The notes under the pieces: model-generated
Database searches by the model: none
What the model saw: only the letters and a program-made list of their open reading frames with translations
Told to the model about the DNA's origin: nothing
Shown: positions 49,227 to 58,155 of the stretch, one piece after another
Layout: each line of letters opens with the position of its first letter
How positions within the stretch are numbered: the stretch's first letter is position 1
From: 2-12-FULL-60-25 sp003576745
Lineage (GTDB): Bacteria > Patescibacteriota > Patescibacteriia > 2-12-FULL-60-25
Direction of reading: 5' to 3'
Assembly: GCA_030272835.1 (NCBI GenBank)
Contig: SZOQ01000003.1
Span: forward strand, 54,008 to 118,007
Length of the DNA stretch: 64,000 bases
Position numbers and translations under genes: made by a program

Positions 49227-52112
49227 ATGAAGACCTTCCTTACCCATCTTACGATCGCAATCCTTGCGGTCTCGCTCTGGACCCCGGGCATGGCGCAAGC
49301 CGCAACGGGATCCTGGCAATGGCAGGACATTTCCGGCCAGCTGACCACGCGCACCAACCGCCCCATTTGGGCCATGGCCTATGCCAACGGCAACTGGTTC
49401 TATACCGACGGCCAGGACCTGAACCATGGCGGTCAGGTATACCGCTTCGACGGACAAACGCAGGTGAATATTACGAATGACGTTCGCAATGCGGGCATGA
49501 ACCGCATTGATGATATCGTGTCCGATCATTCGAACACCGTGCTCTTCCTTCAGGACGTGGTCCGTTACGACAACCAATTGAAGGTTGTTTCCTATCAAAA
49601 CGGCACATACTCAAACCGAACGTCTCAATTTCAAAACGCGCTGGGCATTGATGAAGGTGTCAGTACCATTTCCGGATGGAACGGGACATGGTACTTCTTT
49701 TCAACTAAGGCGCGTTTGTTCCGCTGGGATTCGAATTCCGGCACCCCCGCTCGGGTAAGCCTCCCGGTGACGCCGGCAATCCCGACGACCGGTGGCATGA
49801 AATACACCCCTGGGAGCAATAACCATCCGTTCATGGTCGTTCCGGTTCGCGACTCGAACTGGCTCGTGAGCGTTGTGATAAAAAAGGGTACATACGGCGA
49901 CCCAGAAGCCACGACGCTGTATCGTTTTAACGGGACGACATTCACGGCGATCCAGAGCAATGTGCCAATCATCGGCAATATGTATTCGAACGGCCAGGAT
50001 GCGCTGTTCATGAACGTTAACCAAATCCACGCGGGGCTCCTCACAGGAACTCTCATGGCATATGAAAACAGCTCCATTCGAACGGTATCCCTCGATGGAT
50101 CAATCGACTCCGCAATAAAAAATGCGGGCTGGAACGATTTTTGTCCTGCAGATTGGGACGGCACCTCCTGGATGATTCCCTGTTCTAAGCGCGTTTACCG
50201 CCTCCAGAATGGCATCATTTCAGATCTTGGCGAAACCCGCGATTATTTCGTTACCGCTGCAGGCGACAATGCCGGACATTTTCTGTTGGGTGGTGCCGTT
50301 TCAGAGATGGGAAACCCGGACCCGACCAATCCCCTTACCGCCAAGCTTGTGCTTGTAACCGAAAGCGGCGCAGCGGCCTTCAATCCGGTCGTGACCACCA
50401 ATACGGATACCAATACGAATACGAGCGCGAACACGGACACCGGAACCGGCATTAACCGATGGACCTGGCTCGACCCGAATGTCACAAGCATCAAGAAGGA
50501 CGGCAATGTAACATTCTACGTTGGCGCGCAGGATGATGATGGTATCAAGAACATCGAGATCCTTGTGAACGGCGCCGTGAAACGCGCCTGCGACCTCGGG
50601 AGTGCCAAGGGCAATCAGCAGTGCGCCTATACTGTCTATTCAAATGACTATGCGCGAGGCACGGATATTTTTGTGAATGCAAAGGTCACCGACGCAAAGG
50701 ATAATGAAACCTGGACGACCTCGACAACCCTTCAAAACGAGGCCAATACCGCCTCTCCCGGAAATCAGGTGAGCGATGCGGGCACCGGCATTTCACAATG
50801 GACCTGGCTCGAGCCCAATCAAACTACGCTGAAAAATAATGAAAAAATCGCGTTCCGCGCCGGTGCGCAGGATACGGACGGCATCAAAACCATTGATGTG
50901 TATGTAAACGGCGCCATCCGACGCTCGTGCGTATATGGCGCAGCCCTCGGGAATCAGGAATGCGCGTATGATCTCTGGGCCAGCGACTACCCGCTGAATA
51001 CCGATATCTTCGTGAATGCAAAGGTGACTGATGGTCTCGGGAAATCCGTGTGGACGCAGGGATACACCATACGCCGCGACGGCGGCAATACGAATGTGGA
51101 CGGCATGACCGTAAGCGGAATCAGCGCCTGGAGCTGGTTCGAGAATACGGCGGATCTCAAAAAGGGCCAGAACGTAATCTTCCGCTCGCAAGCTTGGGCC
51201 GAACAAGGGCTCAAATCCATGGAAGTCTTTGTGAACGGTCAGAGTAAACATTCCTGTAATTTCAGCACGGCTTCCGGCAATCAGGACTGCAATTATACGG
51301 TAGCCGCGAACGATTATGCCGCCGGTTCCACGGTATCTGCATATGTGAAGGCCACGGACAAGAACGGCAAAACCATGACCGGCGATACAAAGAAGATCAA
51401 TATTATTGCAACAGACGGAAATGCTTCCGGCAGTACATCGAATACCGGTGATACGCATTCGCCGACCGCCTGGCATTGGCTCGATCCGCAAAAAACCAGC
51501 ATCACCACAAATGAGACTGTCCGATACTGGGCGGAAGCCTGGGACAACACCGGCATTAAATCCATGACGCATTACGTGAACGGCAAACCGGAATACACCT
51601 GCAACTATTGGCCCGGCACCGGGAATCAGAAATGCTGGATCGAAATCGCCGGCCGTGCGCATCCGGCCGGAAGTACGTTCTTCGTGAATACCCTTGTAAA
51701 GGACTTCGCGGGCAATGAAACGTGGACCCATGGCGAGACCATTACCATCACACAGGGAACCATCCAGACTGCAGCGAACCCCGAACCGACGCAGACTTCA
51801 ATATCGGCTCCGACTCCGGCCTTCGAGACATGGTCCTATCTGTCCGGTCCCGCAGCCGTTATGAGCGGCACAAAAACAACCTATGTGGCGGCCGCATGGG
51901 CGGAAAAAGGCATTCGCCGCATCACTATGTATGTAAACGGAAAGGCGCAGTACCCCTGCACCTACTGGCCCGGCACCGGGAACCAAGAATGTCGATTCGA
52001 TATTATCGGATCGAACTACCCCTCGGGAACATCCGTATCCATAAACGCTCTTGTGACCGACTTCGCTAATCAGGATAAATGGACAGAGCTCGCAACCATA
52101 CCCGTGAATTAA
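49227..52112 (+). CDS. Large secreted surface protein with five Cys-paired Ig-like repeats
   Basis: Predicted major cell-surface (S-layer-like) or adhesive protein, 961 residues. Seen: signal peptide MKTFLTHLTIAILAVSLWTP ending in AQA. Residues about 28-390 form a region of repeated beta strands (WAMAYANGNWFYTDGQDL, GVSTISGWNGTWYFFS), possibly a propeller. A Thr/Asn-rich linker follows, then five repeats of about 110 residues starting near 407, 519, 630, 745 and 864. Each opens with W-x-W/Y (ISQWTWLEP), has a VNG turn and contains one Cys pair spaced C-x10-C ending in GNQxC. Each pair should form a disulfide. No membrane anchor or sorting signal is seen at the C terminus. Strong promoter and terminator suggest abundant expression. 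Confidence 0.82.
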   Translation: MKTFLTHLTIAILAVSLWTPGMAQAATGSWQWQDISGQLTTRTNRPIWAMAYANGNWFYTDGQDLNHGGQVYRFDGQTQVNITNDVRNAGMNRIDDIVSDHSNTVLFLQDVVRYDNQLKVVSYQNGTYSNRTSQFQNALGIDEGVSTISGWNGTWYFFSTKARLFRWDSNSGTPARVSLPVTPAIPTTGGMKYTPGSNNHPFMVVPVRDSNWLVSVVIKKGTYGDPEATTLYRFNGTTFTAIQSNVPIIGNMYSNGQDALFMNVNQIHAGLLTGTLMAYENSSIRTVSLDGSIDSAIKNAGWNDFCPADWDGTSWMIPCSKRVYRLQNGIISDLGETRDYFVTAAGDNAGHFLLGGAVSEMGNPDPTNPLTAKLVLVTESGAAAFNPVVTTNTDTNTNTSANTDTGTGINRWTWLDPNVTSIKKDGNVTFYVGAQDDDGIKNIEILVNGAVKRACDLGSAKGNQQCAYTVYSNDYARGTDIFVNAKVTDAKDNETWTTSTTLQNEANTASPGNQVSDAGTGISQWTWLEPNQTTLKNNEKIAFRAGAQDTDGIKTIDVYVNGAIRRSCVYGAALGNQECAYDLWASDYPLNTDIFVNAKVTDGLGKSVWTQGYTIRRDGGNTNVDGMTVSGISAWSWFENTADLKKGQNVIFRSQAWAEQGLKSMEVFVNGQSKHSCNFSTASGNQDCNYTVAANDYAAGSTVSAYVKATDKNGKTMTGDTKKINIIATDGNASGSTSNTGDTHSPTAWHWLDPQKTSITTNETVRYWAEAWDNTGIKSMTHYVNGKPEYTCNYWPGTGNQKCWIEIAGRAHPAGSTFFVNTLVKDFAGNETWTHGETITITQGTIQTAANPEPTQTSISAPTPAFETWSYLSGPAAVMSGTKTTYVAAAWAEKGIRRITMYVNGKAQYPCTYWPGTGNQECRFDIIGSNYPSGTSVSINALVTDFANQDKWTELATIPVN

Positions 52113-52126
52113 GTTGAGACAGCGAA

Positions 52127-52160
52127 CAAAAACGCCCCCAATATGGAGGGCGTTTTTGTA
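52127..52160 (+). terminator. Terminator after the surface-protein gene
   Basis: ACAAAAACGCCC ... GGGCGTTTTTGT, 12-base-pair stem. Confidence 0.9.
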
Positions 52161-52174
52161 TGATGCGATGTATA

Positions 52175-52425
52175 GGTACAACAAATGGGCTAAGGGAACA
52201 AGTGAGTGGTTCGTGGTTAGTGGTGCGTGGTTACGGACGCATGACGCACAACGCATCTCTTACTCCCTACTTCCCACTCCCTTTTTTCTATGACCTACTG
52301 ACCTGCAGAATTACGGACCGCTCGGGTCTCGGATTTCGGGGCGCATGACTCACGGTGCATAACTCACCCCCTACGCTCTACGTACTACGCCCTACCCCCT
52401 CCTTCCTATCTCACGCATTCCGCAC
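52175..52425 (+). repeat. Dispersed intergenic repeat, copy 9
   Basis: GGGCTAAGGGAACAAGTGAGTGG (shared with copies 12 and 13), GGTTACGGACGC, CCTACTTCCC, GGTCTCGGATTTCGGGGCGC, then CCCCCTACGCTCTACGTACTACGCCCTACCCC. It lies between convergent genes. Confidence 0.75.
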
Positions 52426-52439
52426 GGCTTTCACGATCT

Positions 52440-53126
52440 CTATGGCAATGACGGCGGCAAGGCATGCGCTTCCTTATAATATGTAATCTCCTGATCGAGG
52501 CTGTCCGTATTCAAGACTTCTCCCTCATAATACAGGCGGTCTTCCCACGCTTCGATCTTTCCGATGATTTCGCGCTCCACCGTGGGCGTTTCGAATGCGA
52601 GATCGCGCAGAATCTTTATTCGTTCCTCGATCGCTTCAAGATTCCGCTCGGCCTCCTGTTCGTATATCTGCAGCTCAGTCCGCCGTTCGCGATACATGAC
52701 GGGGAGGATGTGCCTCCGTACCTCCTGAATTTCAACGCGTTCTTTTTCACTGAATGCTATGTCGGAATCTTCGTGTTTCAGCACGTCTTCGAGCGATACC
52801 GCGAGCGTTCGTTCGCGGAATCTTTCCAAAAGATGACCGGTGGAATTACTGACGGCCGCCACAACCTTTCTCCACTCGTGTTCGCGGCCATCCGGCGTTT
52901 CGATATACCGTTCAACGGCCTCCCGCCTCGGAAAGGCCGCGCGTGCCACCTTCCGCGCAAGCGCCGCAAGCTCTTCCATGGAAACGCGCTCGTGCTGTTC
53001 GATGTCATCCAAAAGGTGGTCCGCATTTTTCCGAACGCTATGCGACGCTTCGAGGTATTCCAACGCGCCGAGAATAAAATCGAGCACCTGTTCTCTATCG
53101 CGAAGATCAAGATAAAAGCCCGGCAT
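52440..53126 (-). CDS. Hypothetical coiled-coil protein
   Basis: Not recognised; 228 residues, strongly charged and almost wholly helical. Seen: N-terminal MPGFYLDLRDREQVLDFILGAL, a segment HEWRKVVAAVSNSTGHLLERF near the middle, then a long Glu/Arg-rich coiled coil (VMYRERRTELQIYEQEAERNLEAIEERIKILRDL, about 143-176). No membrane helix, signal or catalytic motif is seen. The ATG at 53126 is the only early start. It is flanked on both sides by dispersed repeats and has no operon partner. Confidence 0.65.
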   Translation of the reverse strand: MPGFYLDLRDREQVLDFILGALEYLEASHSVRKNADHLLDDIEQHERVSMEELAALARKVARAAFPRREAVERYIETPDGREHEWRKVVAAVSNSTGHLLERFRERTLAVSLEDVLKHEDSDIAFSEKERVEIQEVRRHILPVMYRERRTELQIYEQEAERNLEAIEERIKILRDLAFETPTVEREIIGKIEAWEDRLYYEGEVLNTDSLDQEITYYKEAHALPPSLP

Positions 53127-53164
53127 ACGGAAGAGATGATAGCACGGAGGCGTAGAGAAGATAT

Positions 53165-53475
53165 TCGTCGGTCACTGGTAGCTGGGTATTGCGGGTTCGG
53201 TCGTGAAGTGGTTACAGGGTTCAGGGTTCAGGGTTCAGGGTTCAGGGTTCAGGGTTCAGGTAGAATTATGCACCCCCTACGCAACGACGTCCTACAGGGC
53301 GCGGCATGCCGCGCCCTACATCCTACTCCCCACTCCCTACGCCTATTCCGCATCCTACGCACCACGTCCTACGTACTTTTCGCATACTGCATCCCGCTTA
53401 CCACATGACCCATGGCTCACGCCCTACGACCTATACGTCCTACGCAACTACGCAACCTTACTCCCCGCCCCCGAC
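53165..53475 (+). repeat. Dispersed intergenic repeat, copy 10, with telomere-like heptamer array
   Basis: Six perfect tandem copies of GGGTTCA (53217-53258), then AATTATGCACCCCCTACG, a perfect 22-base palindrome AGGGCGCGGCA|TGCCGCGCCCT (53296-53317), CATCCTACTCCCCACTCCC, and further CTACG phrases. It lies in the 488-base gap upstream of the S1 protein gene; no gene is supported in it. Confidence 0.85.
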
Positions 53476-53498
53476 ACTTGCCAAAAAGTCCGTTTTCA

Positions 53499-53504
53499 TA
53501 TACT
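53499..53504 (+). promoter_or_regulatory. Likely -10 box of the S1 protein gene
   Basis: TATACT at 53499-53504 with TTGCCA about 15 bases upstream; spacing is short, so the -35 assignment is uncertain. The leader would be about 100 bases. Confidence 0.4.
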
Positions 53505-53614
53505 CTCTCGGCACCTTGAAACATCTTAATATACGCGGCTCCTCTCTTATTTAAGGATGCTGCGGCTGATCCAAGCCCTCGGTCGGGGGGAGGACGGCTA
53601 AATCACCTACGACC

Positions 53615-54727
53615 ATGCAGAATACGCGAACGGAACGCGATGCAACCGCGTTCGGACAATTGCTGAAAGAACACGAATCCCTTACCCGCCTTCCGAAACC
53701 GGGCGACACCGTCAAAGGGACGGTGATTGCCGTCGGCCGGAATGAAGTCCGTGTGGACCTGGACGGCCTTGCCATCGGCATTGTCCGCGGACTGGAACTC
53801 GAACCGGGCACTGACCTGCATGTCGGCGACGAAGTGGAGGCGAATGTTATTGAACAGGAAAACGAACATGGCGAGCTGGAACTTTCCCTCCGGGGCGCCG
53901 GACGACGCCGATCGTGGGATCGCCTGAAGGAGCTTTTTACCAGCGGCGAAATCGTCACCGGCAAGGTTCTCGAAGCAAACAAGGGCGGGCTCATGATTCG
54001 CGTGGAAAACACCACGGCGTTTTTACCCGTTTCCCAGTTGTCCCCGGATAATTACCCACGCGTTGCCGGCGGGGAAAAGCAAAAAATCCTTGAAAAACTC
54101 CGTCCGCTCGTGGGACAGGATATGAAGGTGAAAGTTATTGACGCCAATGAAGAAGAGGACAAGCTCATCGTCAGCGAAAAGGCGGTATGGGAAACCCAGC
54201 AGGAGTCCGTCATCTCGAAATACAAAACAGGCGACGTGGTGGAAGGCGATGTTACGGCCGTAACGGATTTCGGCGCCTTCGTGAAATTCGACGAGGGACT
54301 GGAGGGCCTCGTGCATATTTCGGAAATCGCCTGGCAGCGCATCGAGCATCCGCAGGACATCCTGAAAGTGGGCGACCACGTGCGCGCGGAAATCATCAAT
54401 ATCGAAGGATCCAAAATCTTCCTCTCCATGAAGAAACTCGTGCCGGATCCGTGGAAGGGCGTGAAGGACCGGTACAAAATCGGACAAAAAGTCAGCGGCA
54501 AAGTTCTGAAAATCAATCCGTTCGGCCTTTTCGTGGAACTCGACCAGGATATCCACGGCCTCGCCCATATCTCCGAGCTTTCATCCAAACCCGTACGCGA
54601 CGTAAACGAATTCGCGCGCGTCGGCGATGAATTCGAATTCGCCATCGTCTCCATTGACCCGGAAAATCACCGGCTCGGCCTTTCCCTGCGACGGGCAAAA
54701 GGCGACGCGGAAGGAGAGAAAAAATAA
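53615..54727 (+). CDS. rpsA: 30S ribosomal protein S1-like protein (four S1 domains)
   Basis: RNA-binding protein that helps the 30S subunit take up mRNA. Seen: four S1 (OB-fold) domains in order, beginning near residues 29 (PGDTVKGTVIAVGRNEVRVDL), 112 (SGEIVTGKVLEANKGGLMIRV), 205 (TGDVVEGDVTAVTDFGAFVKF, with EGLVHISEIAW) and 290 (IGQKVSGKVLKINPFGLFVEL, with HGLAHISELS). Length 370 matches the four-domain forms of many Gram-positive and CPR bacteria rather than the six-domain E. coli protein. It is upstream of ftsH with 151 bases between. Many genes here lack ribosome-binding sites, which gives S1 added relevance. Confidence 0.93.
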   Translation: MQNTRTERDATAFGQLLKEHESLTRLPKPGDTVKGTVIAVGRNEVRVDLDGLAIGIVRGLELEPGTDLHVGDEVEANVIEQENEHGELELSLRGAGRRRSWDRLKELFTSGEIVTGKVLEANKGGLMIRVENTTAFLPVSQLSPDNYPRVAGGEKQKILEKLRPLVGQDMKVKVIDANEEEDKLIVSEKAVWETQQESVISKYKTGDVVEGDVTAVTDFGAFVKFDEGLEGLVHISEIAWQRIEHPQDILKVGDHVRAEIINIEGSKIFLSMKKLVPDPWKGVKDRYKIGQKVSGKVLKINPFGLFVELDQDIHGLAHISELSSKPVRDVNEFARVGDEFEFAIVSIDPENHRLGLSLRRAKGDAEGEKK

Positions 54728-54878
54728 CCTGTCGCCGCGCGGCACGGCATTGTGAAACACGGCGGAATCCGATACGCTCTTGGAACGCAAGTCGTGGACT
54801 GTGTGTCGTGTGTCATGGGTCAAAGGACAGCGGAGGCGCTATTTCCTCAAGACCCACGACCCATATCTCAAGACCGTT

Positions 54879-56759
54879 ATGAGTAAAAATACCCGAACCA
54901 TTCTCATCTTTCTCGGCTCCCTGATCATTCTCGGAGCATTGCTCTCGACCGTGAACGTGGAACAGCCGAAGGAAATCGACATGGCCACGCTCGCCACGCG
55001 TGTGGAAAGCGGCGAGGTCAAGCGAGTCGTCATCCGAGGGCCAAAGCTCGAGGTGACGTTCCAGGACGATTCGACGGCCGCGGTCACGAAAGAGAGCACG
55101 GAATCCTTCTCGGAACTCCTCAAAAACTACGGCGTTTCTCCGGAACGGGCGCGAGCCGTGCAAACCGAAGTAAAGGAACGCACGGGCGCCGCATACTGGG
55201 CGGGACTTATTCTGCCGAATTTGATTCCGATCGTTCTTCTCTTCGTGCTGATGTGGCTGCTCCTCCGCCAGGTGCAGGGCCAAAATACGCGCGCCATGTC
55301 CTTTGGCCAGTCCACGGCGCGGGAAATGCCCAAAGGCGCAAAGGACCGCATTGCCTTTAAAGACGTCGCCGGCGCAAAAGAAGCCAAAGAGGAATTGCAT
55401 GAAGTCGTCGATTTCCTGAAAAGCCCCGAAAAATTCAAAAAGCTTGGCGCGAAAATTCCCAAGGGCGTATTACTTATGGGATCACCCGGCACCGGCAAAA
55501 CGCTCCTCGCTCGGGCCGTGGCCGGCGAGGCAAATGTGCCGTTTTTCCATATCAGCGGATCTGAATTCGTGGAGATGTTCGTGGGCGTAGGCGCGAGCCG
55601 CGTGCGAGACCTGTTCACGAAGGCAAAAAAGAGCGCTCCCTGCATTGTCTTTATCGACGAAATCGACGCCGTCGGACGCCAGCGCGGCTCCGGACTGGGG
55701 GGCTCGCACGATGAACGCGAACAGACTCTGAACCAAATCCTTGTGGAGATGGACGGATTTGAACCGAATCTAGGCGTCATCGTACTCGCGGCAACGAATC
55801 GTCCGGATGTTCTGGACCCCGCATTGCTCCGCCCCGGCCGCTTTGACCGCCGCATCGTGCTCGACATGCCGGATATCAATGATCGCGAGGCGATTTTGCA
55901 TATTCACGCAAAGAAAAAACCGTTTGCGAAAAACGTGGATCTTCGCAGACTCGCCGAGCGGACGCCAGGATTTTCCGGCGCCGATCTTGCGAACCTCATG
56001 AACGAAGCGGCCATTCTGGCGGCGCGGCAGAACAAGCATGAAATTTCCATGAATCATCTCCTTGATTCCATCGAAAAGGTCATGCTCGGCCCGGAGCGGA
56101 GAAGTCATGTCATGACCGATGAAGAGCGGAAGGTCACCGCCACGCATGAAACAGGCCATGCCCTTATAGCGCACTTGCTTCCGCATACGGACCCGGTGCA
56201 AAAAGTCTCCATTATTTCCCGCGGCCGCGCCGCAGGATATACCATCAAAACGCCTCTGGAAGATCGCCACATGAAAAATCGGGAGGAGTACGTGGAAGAA
56301 CTCGCCGTTATGATGGGAGGGTATGCCGCAGAATCCGTGTTCTTCAATGATGTGACCCCCGGCGCATCCAATGATATGCGGGAAGCGACAAAGCTCGCCC
56401 GGCGCATGGTGACGCAATGGGGCATGTCGGACGCGCTCGGCCCCCGCACATACGGGGAACAGGAAGATCTCATTTTCCTGGGTCGAGAAATCCATGAGAA
56501 TCGTGATTACTCCGAAAAAACCGCCGAAAAAATCGATGCGGAGATTGACCGCCTTATTTCGGATGCGCTCGAGACCGCAAAACGCATCCTCGAAACGCAT
56601 CGCGATCGCGTGAACGGCGTTGTTCAAAAACTTCTGGTATCCGAAACACTGGAGCGGGAGCAATGGCTGGAAACCGTAGGGCTTCCGCCGGCGAATGAAA
56701 AAAATGTCCTGACGCGCAAAGAGGAAAAACTCGAACCGAAAAAAGAAGAAGCCGCGTAA
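54879..56759 (+). CDS. ftsH: ATP-dependent zinc metalloprotease FtsH
   Basis: Membrane-bound AAA+ protease that removes misfolded or short-lived membrane and cytosolic proteins. Seen: an N-terminal membrane helix (TILIFLGSLIILGALLSTV), a short exterior domain, a second helix near 105-128 (GLILPNLIPIVLLFVLMWLLL), then the AAA module with GSPGTGKT near 200, the Walker B FIDEID, second region of homology ATNRPDVLDPALLRPGRFDR, and zinc site HETGH near 421 with the downstream Asp ligand region DMREATKLARRMV. Length 626. The ATG at 54879 opens the first helix; sequence upstream is repeat-like. Confidence 0.97.
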   Translation: MSKNTRTILIFLGSLIILGALLSTVNVEQPKEIDMATLATRVESGEVKRVVIRGPKLEVTFQDDSTAAVTKESTESFSELLKNYGVSPERARAVQTEVKERTGAAYWAGLILPNLIPIVLLFVLMWLLLRQVQGQNTRAMSFGQSTAREMPKGAKDRIAFKDVAGAKEAKEELHEVVDFLKSPEKFKKLGAKIPKGVLLMGSPGTGKTLLARAVAGEANVPFFHISGSEFVEMFVGVGASRVRDLFTKAKKSAPCIVFIDEIDAVGRQRGSGLGGSHDEREQTLNQILVEMDGFEPNLGVIVLAATNRPDVLDPALLRPGRFDRRIVLDMPDINDREAILHIHAKKKPFAKNVDLRRLAERTPGFSGADLANLMNEAAILAARQNKHEISMNHLLDSIEKVMLGPERRSHVMTDEERKVTATHETGHALIAHLLPHTDPVQKVSIISRGRAAGYTIKTPLEDRHMKNREEYVEELAVMMGGYAAESVFFNDVTPGASNDMREATKLARRMVTQWGMSDALGPRTYGEQEDLIFLGREIHENRDYSEKTAEKIDAEIDRLISDALETAKRILETHRDRVNGVVQKLLVSETLEREQWLETVGLPPANEKNVLTRKEEKLEPKKEEAA

Positions 56760-56765
56760 TGCAAG

Positions 56766-56796
56766 AACGCCCATGGGAAAATCCCGGGCGTTTTTC
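56766..56796 (+). terminator. Terminator after ftsH
   Basis: AACGCCCaTGGG-AAAA-TCCCgGGCGTT followed by TTT. Confidence 0.8.
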
Positions 56797-56809
56797 ATAT
56801 GAGCAATCA

Positions 56810-57090
56810 ACAATTTGCAATAGGGCAAAGGGCTAAGGGAACAGGTTATGGGTTATTGGTTACTGGTTACGGGTCTTGGATAAACAGCGCATTACCTACA
56901 AACCTACGGTCTTACGGACCCAAGGGCACGGGGCAAAGGGAACGGGTTACGGGGATCGGGTTTAGGATGAAGCACATCCTAACAAACCTACGGTCTTACG
57001 GACCTACGACCTACTGACCCAAGGGCAAAGGGGATGGGTCTCGGGGTTCGGGCTCACGGCCCACGCCCTACGCCCTCCTCCCCACTTCCT
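56810..57090 (+). repeat. Dispersed intergenic repeat, copy 11
   Basis: GGGCAAAGGGCTAAGGGAAC, GGTTACTGGTTACGGGTCTTGG ATAAACAGCGCATTACCTAC (also in copy 1 near 835-880), CTACAAACCTACGGTCTTACGG, GGGCACGGGGCAAAGGGAACGGG, and a C-rich end leading into the next promoter. Confidence 0.85.
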
Positions 57091-57098
57091 GCTATACT
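57090..57098 (+). promoter_or_regulatory. Extended -10 promoter of the membrane-protein gene at 57107
   Basis: TGC-TATACT with the -10 hexamer at 57093-57098. The ATG is only eight bases further on, indicating a leaderless message. Confidence 0.55.
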
Positions 57099-57106
57099 CT
57101 TGCCAT

Positions 57107-58117
57107 ATGGCAAAAATGCACGAACCTTTGTATCGCCCGATTCTCCGGAGCGCATTTCAAATCGCATGGCAGGAAAAACGCCTCTGGTGGATTGCCCTGC
57201 TTGCCGGCATCCTGTTGACCGGAAGCGTGTACGACATCATTTGGCGTGGGCTGAACGCGCTCGCGCCGCAGGCCTCCTTAAGTTCGATTCTGGCCCAGCT
57301 GTGGCAAGTGGCCGCGCAAAGCTGGCCGGCACTTTCCGTGAGCGACACAATTTTCGGCGCCATTAATGTGTTTCTGATCACGGGTCTATTCCTCATACTG
57401 GCGTTTGCTGTTTTCGCGGCCTCCGTCATTGCTCAGGGATCGCTCGTCTATGCCATTGGACATCTGAAAAAGGGACGAAAGGTTTTGCTGAAAGACGCGC
57501 TCACCGTGGGAGCTCGCGCGCTATGGCCGGTGCTCGTGCTGAATATTCTCGCCCTGTCCGTATTGTGGGCTACTAGGGCGCTCATCGGCATGGCCTTGTC
57601 CTTCGTGGTGTTGAATACCACGAGCTTTGCCTACCTGTTTTACCTTCTTGCATTCGTGGTGTTCGTGGTTATCAGCATCGCGGCGGTCATTATCCAGCTC
57701 TTCGCGCTCAATGCCATGATTCTGCAGGGCGCCACGCTCGCGCAGGGCATTGAACGCGGCTATCACCTCATGAAACGCCACTGGGTAATTACCGCGGAAA
57801 CCGCAGCTATCCTGTTCCTCATTTCCATCGGTTCCTGGATTCTCGTCATCGCCGTCAATATGCTGTTGTCCATTCCGCTCTTTATGCTCCTCATTACGGC
57901 CGTGTACCTGAAATCAACCATCCTCTACTGGGTTACGCTCTATGCCACCATTGCCGCCTTCATTCTTATTACGCTCGCCGTGGGCGGATTTGTCGTGGCC
58001 CTCCATTATGCCGCCTGGACGCTTATGTACCGACGCCTCGGCGAGGGCGGCGTCCTCCCAAAACTTCATCGCCTGGTCCGCGCCTTTACGCATGCGCATC
58101 ACGTCCCCGGCGCCTGA
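57107..58117 (+). CDS. Polytopic membrane protein of unknown function
   Basis: Predicted six-helix membrane protein, 336 residues, not assigned to a function. Seen: helices near 27-48 (LWWIALLAGILLTGSVYDII), 86-112, 140-165, 172-205, 226-258 and 265-300, with a short basic cytoplasmic C terminus (MYRRLGEGGVLPKLHRLVRAF). The layout and the ERGYHLMKRHWVITAET loop resemble the glycerophosphodiester-phosphodiesterase-associated membrane domain and DUF-type helical bundles. It has its own near-leaderless promoter and precedes the PilB/GspE gene by 38 bases, so co-transcription is possible. Confidence 0.7.
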   Translation: MAKMHEPLYRPILRSAFQIAWQEKRLWWIALLAGILLTGSVYDIIWRGLNALAPQASLSSILAQLWQVAAQSWPALSVSDTIFGAINVFLITGLFLILAFAVFAASVIAQGSLVYAIGHLKKGRKVLLKDALTVGARALWPVLVLNILALSVLWATRALIGMALSFVVLNTTSFAYLFYLLAFVVFVVISIAAVIIQLFALNAMILQGATLAQGIERGYHLMKRHWVITAETAAILFLISIGSWILVIAVNMLLSIPLFMLLITAVYLKSTILYWVTLYATIAAFILITLAVGGFVVALHYAAWTLMYRRLGEGGVLPKLHRLVRAFTHAHHVPGA

Positions 58118-58155
58118 CATATCCATCAGCCCTTTTCGGTTGAAGGAATGAGCCT

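Noticed and set aside
53203..53529. Open frames translating the GGGTTCA array (Gln-Gly-Ser-Gly-Phe-Arg-Val repeats)
   Set aside because: A heptamer not containing stops gives open frames on its own; there is no start signal, and the array belongs to the dispersed repeat.
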